From: Hetaerina americana
Lineage: Eukaryota; Arthropoda; Insecta; Odonata; Calopterygidae
Assembly (NCBI GenBank): GCA_022747635.1
Contig: JAKTNV010000179.1
Span: 310,001 to 374,000 of the forward strand
Direction of reading: 5' to 3'
DNA: 64,000 nt
Shown: positions 1-12,700 of the stretch, piece by piece
Layout of the letters: each line of letters starts with the position of its first letter
How positions within the stretch are numbered: the stretch's first letter is position 1
Translations under genes and position numbers: made by a program
Notes under the pieces: generated by a model
Seen by the model: only the letters and a program-made list of their open reading frames with translations
Database searches by the model: none
Told to the model about the DNA's origin: nothing

Positions 1-560
1 TGAGGAATAGCTCACCAATTGTGTTGCCATCTGATTATAGCCTTCAAATCCATTGAAAGAGCAAATACTGGGGAAAGGGTGAAATTTCATGTTGAATACT
101 TTGCTATTGTTGCCTGCATTGCATAGTAAGTAATAAATGCTGTCTTGGTTGAATTTGGTGAATAGAATGCAAGTATCCTGTGGATCTTTGGGAACAGTTA
201 TTAGACTAATTTGCCTAACCTTCACTTTCCTAAACAATTTGAAAACATACTCTGTACTATTAAACTAAAAATATCTTTCCAGCCTTAATGGTGGAAGATC
301 TGTTTTGACTCAGTATAGCTACAAAATTGGAAGCCTTTCTCTTTTATTTATAAAATTTTTTAAAATTCTATTTAATCATCAAATTATTTTTACAATTGCT
401 TAGGTATATTTTACGTTTTGTTTGAAATGAAGTATTATTTTCAAATATACAATATTGACTGATGAATTTATGTGCATGTATGCGAGTAATATTGCACTGA
501 AGTCAGTTTATATGTGTTCATCCTCATGTGTGGAGGCCACGTGTTTTTGTGTCCAAACAG
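1..560 (+). other. TSC2 intron, 3' part, entering from the left edge
   Basis: AT-rich intronic sequence ending in the tccaaacag acceptor. I see no exon or repeat in it. The intron begins outside the window. Confidence 0.7.
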
Positions 561-715
561 GCACTCCGCTGTGGACTTCCTTCTAGCTGATGGCCAGTCC
601 ATGACTTGGATCCTTGGCAACAAGGTGATCACAGTGACGACTAGTGGATATAGCCAAAAGCCCCTCAAGAATGGGCTCTGTGAGAAGTGCTGGATGTTGT
701 TCAAGGCTGAAAAAG
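561..715 (+). CDS. TSC2: TSC2 exon A (tuberin-type domain, start of the visible part)
   Basis: The acceptor ...tccaaacag precedes 561 and the donor gtgagg starts at 716. The first base completes a codon from an upstream exon, so the open frame is not a start; the ATG at 514 lies in the intron. It reads [13 protein letters not shown] then [14 protein letters not shown], matching the conserved tuberin block with WLVGNKLVTVTTS. It ends in phase 1. Confidence 0.93.
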
Positions 716-3700
716 GTGAGGTCCATTAGTGTCGCTTGATTCATTCACCCACAATTTATTGCAAATGTAATTTTGGAACAGCTTCGGTCTTCAAATGGAA
801 GTGCATCAATAAATGTCTTCAGAACTTGTCTAAACTTAAGTAGCATGAAAACTACAGTAATTTTGATCCATTTACTTTTTTGACAGAAATAACGGAAATG
901 AATATGGTATAGATGTGAAATTTCAATCTTAAATAATAATAAAGAGTTTAAGTTAAAAACATTAGCATTTTATGGTAAAAGCCATTTACGTTGAGTACCA
1001 ATTATTCTATGTACACCTGCTGTGAAAGTCAAATTCATGATTTAGTCCCATTTCTAATAAATAGATCATGTTCTTCAAAATAATTCACAAAGACATTGTG
1101 CCTTTAAACTTTGACAACTTCAGATTTTGTGAAAATAAAAATTGACCATAAGGTAATGCATGCCAGTCAACTCATTTGTAAATCTGTGCTAATAAAGTGT
1201 GAATTTATGTGCCTATTATGTGTCATCGATGACTTTAGATGAAGAGATAATGCGTAATTTAAAATTCATTGTTGCCACCTTCCATAGTTATGCATTACTG
1301 AAAGACAAATGCAATCATCAGTGATAAAAAAATATAGATTCATTCACTCATAGCACTTTCTGTGCAGTTGTGATTGTTCAAATTAGTCCATAGTGCTTTA
1401 TTGATGGAGGCACTTCATTATCTGTTATGATTAGACTCAGTTTTTATTCACGAGTAATTGGAAACTCGTAGAGTTAAACTTTCAATTCGAAGCTTTTACA
1501 TTAGAGTGTACTTATTGGTGAATTCAGACATGATGCAAGCATAAGTATGCCATGTGATGGAAATGATGTTTTAAATTGAAGTTCATTCCGTCCTAATCCC
1601 ATGTTTATGAATTATTCTTCATAGAAACAAGTCCAACAGACACTATTGCAGACTTGGACCTCACTCCATCAAGGCGGAGACATAAGTCGGCAATCCAACG
1701 GAGTGTTAGCAGTGATGTAAGTGCACCTAATTGCCAAATCTTCCTATGAGAGTGGTGACTTGATCTTTTTAAACTTCCTTTTTGTTCATCTCAGAGTTCA
1801 ATTAGGTCAGATCTGGTTTGGCTCTACTCTTGAGTTCTTCAAGACTGTGCGTGCCACTACCAGACAATTGGTGAAACTAATGTGATAAAGTAAAGGCAAC
1901 AACTCTGAATTGTATGCATGTGTTCTGTCGTAGATGGTTTGATCATGCCAGATTTGAAAAATGTTGGGGTTGCTTGGAATCCCGATGGATGCATTCATTA
2001 TTTGAACTAAATATAGAGTTATCAAGCGGCAGACCTGAGCAGTCATTCATTACGCATTAATGTGTTACGTTATATCTGTGATTTTTTAGTAACTTGTAAA
2101 TTCATTTGTGAATTTATTTTGCTCTAGATTTGTTTAAACTTAATTTTTATCTTAATTGGGATCAATTTTCAACTTTTGGAGTAGTCAATCCCAATATCTT
2201 ATTCTTGCCCTAGAATCAAAGACTGGGACATGTAGAGAATGGAACCAGAACACCATTAATACATATACAGTCAAATCTCGTTACTATGCCACCTCGCTAC
2301 TATGCCACTCTCGCTATTATGCCACTTTTGCTCGGTCCCGACGAAATTCAATGCAAAATAAATTTACTATGCCACCCCTTACTCTCGCTACTATGCCACT
2401 GTTGTGTGACTGTTACAAGGCACGAGTCGTGAAAAAGTCTGCATTTCTGCACGGTGCTCGATTATTACGCTCGCGTCCCAAGGGCAAAGCGACGAACTAC
2501 AGTCCAGCTGTGCACGAAATAACTCAATACGTACGTGCACAACAGTGACATCAATTTTTTAAAAATTCAGCCCATAATATCAGCTCAGAAACGCAAGCGA
2601 ACAGACTTTCCCCTGAAGGAGATCAGCGATGCCGTGAAGAAGGAGCCGAATCAGTCCAAGTTGGCCCGGGATATTAGCAAGAAATGGGGCGTCGAAGTGA
2701 AGAGGGCCACCGTGAAGGGCACTCTCAGCAAGGAGGGTACAATCCAGGTTGCAATCAAAGCTGGAGTTCCATCGAAGCACATGAAGTTGACGCAGACTCA
2801 GTACCTGAAGCTTGACGAGGGAGTGCTCATGTGGCTGAAGCAAACAAGAGGACAGAATCTGCCTGTCAGCGGCAACCTGATCAACGAGAAGGCGATGAAA
2901 CTGGCCGAGCTGATGCACATCCTGGACTTGATGGCGAGCGACGGTTGGTTGGATGATTTCAAGAAGCGTCGCGGCATCACGTTCAAGACAGTGCAGGGTG
3001 AAGCTGGAGCGGTGGATTCGCAATCCCTTCCTGAGTGGCAACAACGGCCCTTACTCAGGCAGGTCTCCGCAGACAAAGTCTTCAACCTGGACGAGGCAAA
3101 CTCGAAGGCGTGGATGATGGCAGAGCTTTTCCAGGAGATATTGCGTGCTTGGGACGGACGACTCGGCCAGCAGGAACTGCTGCAGGAGTGCTGGTCTGTC
3201 TCAATAACTTCTCTGGCCACCCTCCCGAGCTCCAGCTGAGGAACGTCCAACTGGTCTTCTTCCCACCTAACACGACAGCCAATTTGTAACCTATGGATCA
3301 AGGAATCATAAAGAACTTCAATTGCCACTACAAGAACCTCCTGCTATGCCGCCAGCTTGAGGCCATGGGTGAGGGAAAGGAGTTCAAGTTCACGTTGCTC
3401 GACGCCTTACTAGTCTCCCAGCATGCTTGGGAATGGGTTGGCCAGTCGACGATCTGGAATTGTTATGCGAAGACCAAGTTCTTTGAAGAGATCCAAACTG
3501 AGGCACGGGATGCAGAGCTGCTCAAGATCTGGGAAGCTCTGCCTACCGAGGAAAAGATACATGAGAAGGGGGAGATCGAGCTGTCTGACTTTCTCGAAGC
3601 CGACAAGCACCTCGCGACTGGCGAGTCTTACACTTTGGAGGTGATAGGGGAGGAGAAGCTGTGCAGTGTGGAGCTGGTGGGAAGCAAAGATGACGAGATA

Positions 3701-6700
3701 ACTGTCGAGGAAGCCCAGCACACTTGGAGCACCGTCCGGAAGTTCATGCAAGAGAGAAGCGGGAAGCCCGGTGTGATGCAAGCGTGCGATTGGCTAGACA
3801 ATGAGATGCACGAGATCTGCCGAAAGAAGATTTTCCGGTCGACAGTTCTTAAGAGCTTTGGATTGATGGTTAACTTGAGAAAATAAAGCCGTTTTAACAT
3901 ACCCTTGTTACTATGCCACTCTGGCTACTATGCCACTCTTTCTCGGTCCCTGCAGGTGGCATAGTAACGAGATTTGACTGTATTACATTTAACTTAGGAG
4001 AGTTAACATTTACAGTTAACCTCCCCAATTATATTTCGATGTATTGAATCATCATCAGGTCACCTGATGATGAAGTAATACATCGAAACCCGGTCATAAA
4101 ATAAAAAAATTGTATCAAGTGGAAAAGTGCTTCGATCAGTTATTCATTATGTTCGACTTCCACCACATCACGCCTGAAGCTACTCAATTTGCTCCCCAAT
4201 TATAGTTTGTTGTTATTTCAGGAAGCAATATTGTTGCTTATACTGTTGTTCATGACTGTTTTCCATGAATAAGGGGAGAGTATATTAATCAGTTTACTTG
4301 TTAAGAAGCATACTATTTGCCCAGATGTAGGATATTTTTTATGGAATCAGTAAATTTCCACTCTATCATGTTTTGATTAGGGGCACTTGTAATGTCAAAA
4401 TTCATCTAAGATGTGAATCATGTTTTGGAATTTTGTGTGTTGATATTTTTTTAATTATGTACATCATCTGTTGTGATCCAAAAAGTCATAAATGTCACCA
4501 TTTGTGCAAGTAGATATCCCTCGAGCGCATTGTTAAATGCTAGAAGCAACTTAGTTTTTGCAAATTTGAAGGAAACATTATTTTGCAATATTTGTGAATT
4601 TTAAGTTAGGCGCTCTATATATTACCATTTTGAAACTGTGATTGTGTGACTCTGACTCACCTTAGCATTATAATTGCAGTGACTCAACATATATCCATTT
4701 CAATATGTGTATGATTATTACTGTACAATTGTTTTAAGGTTCTGTGAATTGTTATGAACTGTCGTATGCTTGATCAGACACTAACAGATTTAAATTATCA
4801 ACTCTGTTATAATGTGTGTAATGTGGGGTATTATAATTACATTAATTCCGATATTTTTTGGAAATTTTGACCATTTATCATAGTCTCTTAGTAAGACTTT
4901 CACTCATCGGTGAGATTGATTTGAAATTATTTATTCGCGTTGCTAGCACTAGAGTTCATCACCTCACGCTGGCATGACTTGTTTCAGCTGTAGAAAAGTA
5001 ATTTATGAAAATTAGAATTATCAGTTTGAGTGATGTTTGTTCATTGACCTCTGGTTTCTGTCATTCAGGTCGCACCTATTGGACCTCGGACCAAGGATGA
5101 CCTTCACATGCACCACAAACTCTACCGTCAGTCCAGTGGGGAAGTTGCGCTGAGTGCGATGGCATCGCATGCGGCCCTCATGGGGTCCTCAAATCGTGGG
5201 GGCAGCCTCTTGTCACCACAGGAGGAAATGAAGAAGGGAGGGCCAATGGGCAATGGCCCTGGGGCCAAGCCACAGCCTTTACTGGCCTCCGAAATAAACG
5301 AACCGGAGCCCTCCAAGTTGGATCACATGTTGTTTGGTAAGGATTACCTTTTCACTGCCCTGACCTGAAATTTCTCCAAATCAAAGAGTTGAGAGATAGG
5401 GAGTTATAAATTTGCCATCTCCATTAAAAACTCTTGAAGAATACCCTCTTTCATTTATCTTCATCAGTTATAGTGATAATTTATTGGCCAAATAGGTTTT
5501 TTGACATTTGCCCTGACATGAGGCTAGTCAAAAGGATGAGCACGTATGCATGTAAATACGATCACAGTCATAGTAACATGGCTGATGAACAGAGGATAAT
5601 ATGTATAAATTACAATCCACCAATTCATGTTATCATTGATCATATGTACACGTGAAAGCAAGGTAATAATTACAAAGCACCTGTTCGCCTTGGAAACCTG
5701 GGAAAGTATGAGTAGTCCTGTCTACTACCCTTGCTGAATGCACTACTGTACTCCTAAGCCGTAAGCAATATTAGGCAAAATATCCGTGAACCCCTCACTA
5801 CATGTTGCTAAAACTCACACTTAAGCTCTGCATATCTTCCATCCCTCCACCCAAAATGCCCCTTGTTTACCTCCCTCCCCTCTATTGCTATCTTCACCAT
5901 TCCATTGCCTATCAGTGCATCCTTTCTTCCTCAAATCCCTCTCCATAGATTTCTCCCTTCCCCTACTGTGCCAGAACTTCATCGATGGTTTCCCTCTCTG
6001 TCCATTTTACCTCCTCCATTCCTCTCTACACCCACCTCTCAAAGGCCTCCTATCCACCCTCATCTCTTTGACTCAATGATTAAGTTTCTCAGCCGTACAA
6101 AACTGCAAACCTTATTTAAGTTTTCTCTAGTCTTTTCTATGCATCTTTAATTTAGATGCCTGTCAACAACTCCTATTTCTTTGTAAATGCTTTTGTTTTT
6201 AATAACGTTATTATTAATTTAACATCCTTACTATTTTGCCAAATTTCTTCTGAAACAAAAACTTAGTACACTAGAGGATGTGTAGCTATTGGCTGTTGAA
6301 CAAGTTGTCACAAGGAAGAAAATCCAATAGCCAATAAAAATAATGAAGAAGAACTCCAGTACTGGTATTTCGGTCACCAGGTGACCATCTACGGGGAGCG
6401 AATTGAATGGGAACTTGAACTTGGAAGAAGACTATGCACCAGGCACTGTCCAAAGTCAAGTGGGTGTTCAGGTCGGGGGGTGAGGTATATATACCTGGAG
6501 GGGCAAGGGGGGAGGGGTTAAGTGATGGTCGGTAGGTGGGGGGGAGTTTGTTGAGGTCACGTGGTAAGGAGTGGGGGAAGAGTGGTGGCTATTAGGAGGG
6601 GGCTGCCTATTTTTGAATTGACTAACGAAGTTAAAAAGTGAACTGCTGATGATGCCTGGTTCATTGTTCATAAGTTTATTCTTGTTTAAGTGAATGTGTA

Positions 6701-9700
6701 AACTCTCGCATGCATCGAGTTTACTGTGTTGTATCGGTTTTAATAATGTTAAGTCGTTTGGAGTAATGGAGTGTTCAGTTTCAAAAATGTGTTTGGCGAC
6801 CGCTGATCTTTCGAAACGTCCGTTCTTAAAGTGTGCTATGTGTTCCTTAAATCTGATTTTGGGAATGCGTTTCGTCTGTCCAATGTAGGAGAGTTGGCAG
6901 TGTGAGCAAGTTATTTCGTAAATACCTGATTTGTCTAAATGTGGTGTTAGGTCTTTTGGGTTCCCTAAACACGTAAGAAGAGTATTACGGTTAGAGTAAG
7001 TGACCTTGGTGCCAATTTGTTTAAATACCTTATCAAGGCCTCGGGTTAATGAGGGGTTGAAAGGTAATGCGATAAATTTGTTATTGTTGTCTTCCCATTG
7101 TGGTAGGAGTGTTGTATGTTTATTAGCAAGTTTTCTTTTTTGTTTCTAACTAATTTGTCTATAATTTGGGGTGTGTATCCGTTGTTAATGGCTATGGCCT
7201 GAACACCCTCTTGACTTTGGACAGTGCCTGGTGCATAGTCTTTTTCCAAGTTCAAGTTCCCATTCGATTCGCTCCCCGTAGATGGTCACCTGGTGACCGA
7301 AATACCGGTACTGGAGTTCCTCTTCATTATTTTTATTGGCTGCAGGATTTTCTTCCTTGTGACAAAAATTAAGTAGGTGAACTTTTGTAGCTGTTGTACT
7401 TATACCCTCCAACTTTCATGTGACCTTAGTCTTCCTATTTCTTGAGAATCTCACTACAGTCATTTTCCCACTTGAAGCCCTCTTCTCTTGTCAGCAACTT
7501 GGCTGTGCCATTTCATGCTCTGACAAAACTGCAAGCTACGGGTGGAAATCTCCAGTATCACCAACACCAATAAAAACTGAAGTGGTGCTCTCGGCTGGGA
7601 AAGTTAGGGTCGTATCATTTTTATGTATTTAGGAAATAGTGTGACAACATATCATGGCGGCATACAGCCATGATAATGCACCAGCACTGATTACAAATGT
7701 GTTTGCTGGATATCTTGGAAAAATCAGTGTTCCTGATCCTTCTCATAGTCCAGACCTGCCCCCTTTGCCTTTCTCCTGTCCCCCAAGGAGATGAAACACC
7801 TCCGAGGAAAGTATTATTGATCATCATCATGCCTCATAAATTGTTACAAATTAAAATGCTGGACATTGCATCTGCCACTTTTGATTGATTGCTTCATCAG
7901 AGATCAGCGGCTGAATAAGCTGCTCAGTACTGCCTGGATAAGCATCATGATGGACGTTATCTCTAATTAAGGCAGAAGCCAATTATACCTGTGAGAGAGA
8001 AAATTCAAATTTAAAATGCCATGGCACCCAGCTAACTTCGAATCGGAGGGAATGCACGTATTGAATGCAAGTACTAACTGAATTGATGATATAGAGAATA
8101 ATATTCATAATATTTTGTGTAAAGGAGATGAAGCAGGACTGTTTTACAGCCTCCTTTCACTGAATCAAATGCAGCCCAAACGTGGTGAGCATGGAGGATT
8201 TTTGTGAATTTCAGGAAATTAAATCCTGTCATCTACCTTCGAGTTTAGACCTACCTTCCAACATAAAATAGATGTTGGAAATGATGTATTCCATGTTTTA
8301 ATTTGATGTTTGTGTCTTTAATTGTTTGCCATTTCAGGTCAGCACACGGTGAATAAATACATAGTTTTGGCACGAGATAGTAGCATTAACAAAATTATCA
8401 AACAGACTATGCAAACTGAGCAATTGAAGCATTGCAAGCCTACCTTTCTAGTTGGCTCAACTGGATATATTAGCTCTTCAGTCTCTTTTCCTTTAGTAAA
8501 AGTTTTTGTGTAATATTAATAAGTGTTTATTATTGTAATGTTAGTAAAACCAGGTAGTTTCACTAGAAAAATAGCCTCAATTCATTTTTGTTTGAACCTA
8601 GATTCTCTATACCTTTTCCATCATCTCATCAGGAGTTTAAATTTAGGGTTTGATTATTGCAAATGACTTAGATTGCATTTCTATCTTATAATTCTTACGG
8701 CTTATGAACCACAATATATAATTTACATCAATATGCGTTACTGTTTATTCTGCTGTTTAAAATTCCTTTACCTGCTAATAATTTAGCAATTTTTCATTTT
8801 AAGGATCTGAAAAATCTGAAAATCAAGACAAACAGCTCTGCGCTTGTTGGTGCCAAGGATGGGCTGAAATACACATAAAAAGACCAACAGGTATGAGTGG
8901 TGCTTCTTAGCTTCTATCTCTCTTTGCAGTTTTCAAAGATTGGAGAAGTGATGGAAGTATTTGATAAAGGTGATCTCTCTGTCCATGCCCACTAACATCT
9001 CTTCATTTCACATCCTAGCTTCAATGAAACATCTTCATCATCGGGTTGGTGATGATGTTTTTCCTGAAACCAGGTTGTTAAATTTAAAGATGCTGGTGTA
9101 TATGAATGCAAAGATATTTATACAATATTTATACGTAATTTCCACCAAGTGATGGTCAAGATAGTCAATCTAGGTGATGGAAATGTATAATGTTGCATGA
9201 AAATCCATAGAGTCTGGAAAATCTTTTGAAATGCATAGTAGCCGATGATTTTGACTGAAAAATCAACCAGAAATGCATCTGCAAGTCATGGAGAAAGTTC
9301 AAAGATCAATTTGATGATAAATCAATTTCATGTTTGGTAATAATTTAAAAAAATTCTCCCAAGCCACATAGATAAAACATGATCAATAAAACTGTGAGCA
9401 GTATATGCAATGATGAGACAAGGAGTGGCTTTGTTGGCCCTTCCCTCCTTTCATTTCACTATTCCATTTAGTGCAGTTTCCTACCCTTCAATTTGCATGA
9501 AATCAAATATTAATTGCCCATCAATACACATTATGAAGTGTGAATACAAAAAGTACTTAAGTACTACATTGGAACCTCATACAAGGAGCATAAGTCGTTC
9601 CGTGATCTTTCTCATAAAGCAAAACACTCGTTCAGTGAAGCAAATTTTTGCATATAAATTAATGTAAAATATGACAATGCATGCAATGCAATGCAATGCA

Positions 9701-12700
9701 TGCAATGCAATATGACATTCATTCCAAGATAAATTTTGAACAAGGTTTATTCGAAGCAAATTATGCATAAATTACTTAGGATCATGGATCACGTTCACCT
9801 TCCATTCTATCGCAGACTGAAGTAACCAGGAATGTGAGCTCGATTCATAAAAGCACAAAATAATCAAAGTAGTTCATTATATATGCTATGTACATAATTT
9901 CTTTTTACTTGAAAGATTTCTAGAGGCATTAGTTTTTGCTAACATTCAAAATTTTGTTAAAATGCAATTCAGAATTATATTAAAATAAATTCCTGGCATA
10001 CGTAGCCCCTGCCCCATTGTACCATGCACACAGGGCAATGCCTCATATGCATGGTACGATGCCACAGTTTCCCATGATCTCCACATCACATTCAGTCTGC
10101 TGTTTTGGACTTAACCCTCCATCAATTGCTAGAGGAGTTCCTGAATGGTAAACAAGCAGAGTTTAGTTTTCAGATCATTGCGTAAATTGGCACAAAATAT
10201 CAGCGTGAGACAGCCTTTCATTGGTTTGTGGCCGGGCAGTGCAGTGGCTCTTCCTTCTGTTACGTGTGCAAATGTTGGCTCGCTTCAGCATCATCTTCCA
10301 GGGGAGACCCATCTCGTCATAATTATAAACACGTTGTGGCCGCTAACCCTCTGAATCTACGAGCTTCCTGAAGTCACCGATTAAGTTCCCTACTACCTTG
10401 GACTCGGAGCTTGCTGCTTCACCATGTCTCATAATTCCATGGATGCCGGTTCTTCTCTTAAACTTCTCGGGCCACGCACAGATTCCCCCTTGATCGCACT
10501 ATTTTTGGCTGTTGATGATCCAGGCATTTTACGAGGGTCATCCGGAAAGTAGTACCCGTTCGTGAAATAAAGACACAAAAGTAAATATTAACAAACATAA
10601 AAAATTTTATTTGAAAGAGGATACTTTAAACTACTTCTCAACATAATCTCCAAGCAAATTAAGGCATTTGTCATAACGTGTGACAAGTTTCTGTATTCCT
10701 GCTGCATAGTCCTTCGCCGCCAGCTCATTGAGATACGCGAGGGACCCATCTTGCACAAATTTTTGCATAATGCAGATGGTGTTTAACAATTTCATGAACA
10801 ATTGTTCGAGAAACATTGGGAAAATGCTCACAGATGTCATCAATTGTGACGCGCCGATCGTTCCTCACGAATTCGTCAACTGAGCTCACCAGTTGGTCTG
10901 TAATGACAGACGGTCTCCCCGAACGCTCATCGTCATGTGTGTTCCCCCTCCCCATGTTGAAGTTGCGACACCACCGCCGAACAGACGACTCGTCCATTAC
11001 ATTGTCTCCATACACCTCCTTTAATTGGCGATGAATATCACATGGGCGAACGTTTCTTGCATTGAGGAATTTAATCACTGCCCTCACTTCACAACTGGCG
11101 GCGTTCTCAATTTTTTTAAACATTGTAAACAATCACAGAAACAACACAGGCAATGCTAGCGTCACGCAACTTGGCTCAGAGAAGGCAGACAAGCCACTGA
11201 AGCTATCTGACCTCGTCCAGCGGCTACTCGCGTCGTCAGCACTTCATGCGGCACGAACGGGTACTACTTTCCGGATGACCCTCGTATTAACTAGGTTGAC
11301 TGAAATCACTTTTGTCTTCCAATAAATGATATCCTTGTAAATAGTTTCATATTGCAATTGCTTTTTGTTTGTCCATATGAGAGGCAACCGTTCAGCATTG
11401 CTGAGAATGCGATATGTAGTCATTGCAGAGATGTACTTGCCATTCCTTTGAATCACCTATCTCCTTAATTTTGTCCTTAATCTTGAGGACAGTGCTCATT
11501 GCTGATGTAGACCTAATGTATCTGTGTCAGCCATGCTCACACCTCATTCCATCTTTTGAACAATTTTAATTTTCATTTCTACAGTTATTTTCGTTCCCTC
11601 AAGGCTTTCTCCTTACGAATTTCTCTCTGAACACAAATTCTGAAAAATGTGTAATCATTAGTGACACTAAGATGCTAGCGGACCGAGTGCTAAACACACT
11701 GAAGCAGCAGGAGAGCAATCATTCTGGGTATCCCCCTCTCCTCTTCACTCTTCATGCAAAAAGTCACTCTTTAAGAGAGTCATTTCTGAGACCTATATTA
11801 TTTATCATTAAGCAAATTATTCGCTATGCAAGGTGCTCTTTAAGCAAGGTTCCACATTATTTGATAGCCACTACTCTTCATAAATTGATAAGTTTTAAGG
11901 ATATTTTCTCTCAGCCATGGCAACAAAAGCACCAATTGGTGCAACCCACTATAAAAATGGCTTTAATTAGTGTTCTTGAACATTGGAGAAAAATAAATAT
12001 TTATGAAATAACTTTTATGTTTTTGCCAAATTTAAAAGAATTTTTTGAGTCCAGAATAGTCATTCAAAGTCAGGTCTGGGAATTTTGATACATTTATCAG
12101 AAATGTATTTATATTTCTATTTTACTCTGCCTAAGAATCAGCTTGACTATTAGATTATTGATCATTAACATTCCAACTGTCCAGTGCCACTGTAGTTATG
12201 ATAGCATGGAAAAAAATGTTGACGTTTTTGTGTGGGAATGATCTCTGGTTTTTAAGTTATGGCAGTGTAAAGAAATCTTTATGAGTTCAAGGCTCTTATA
12301 AAACAATAATCGTGCAATCAATTCAAATGGGTATTGTTCAAAACTCTTGTGGCTCTGATTGAACTTTTTATGTGTGCCAGATTATGCCGTTGGACTAAAA
12401 TATAATTACCTATGGCTCAAAATTAAGGGGTCTGCCATTTTATGCGACACTCTTGTGCAATTTGGAGTGCTTTAATATTCCAACAGCGAAGAGCAGTGAA
12501 GATATTCTTTGAAATGATAATTGTTAACCTGCCTTTAAAATTATTCACTCAGCTTTGAATTAATATTGTTCAAAAAATTGAAAGAGTAACTTTATTTTCC
12601 AAAGTACACTGACATGGAGTTAAATTACTGTTGAAAAGACCTTATAAAAGTGAGAAATAATAAAAAAGCCAGTAGTGAATCACAATGGTTCTTTGTGCAA

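Larger units (their letters stand above)
10060..11640 (-). mobile_element. Tigger/jerky-like transposase relic split by a mariner derivative
   Basis: Two - strand pieces flank the mariner copy. The N-terminal side (11287-11640) shows [13 protein letters not shown], as in the CENP-B-type helix-turn-helix. The catalytic side (10060-10529) shows [22 protein letters not shown] (the YNADETGLFWKM motif with the first Asp) and LTLIFCANL in shifted frames. Frameshifts and stops are frequent, so it is old. The mariner lies at the TA between the two pieces. Confidence 0.65.

Noticed and set aside
514..729. Open frame starting ATG at 514
   Set aside because: The ATG lies in the intron before the acceptor at 560; only 561-715 is exon.
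4064..4088. Functional hammerhead ribozyme
   Set aside because: CTGATGA and GAAA are in order, but the 14 nt between them do not pair as a stem II and no stem I partner is evident.
5863..6150. Pro/Ser-rich + strand frames
   Set aside because: They are the antisense of a LINE 3' end.
9676..9710. CRISPR-like array
   Set aside because: Pentanucleotide slippage with no spacers, in a eukaryotic intron.
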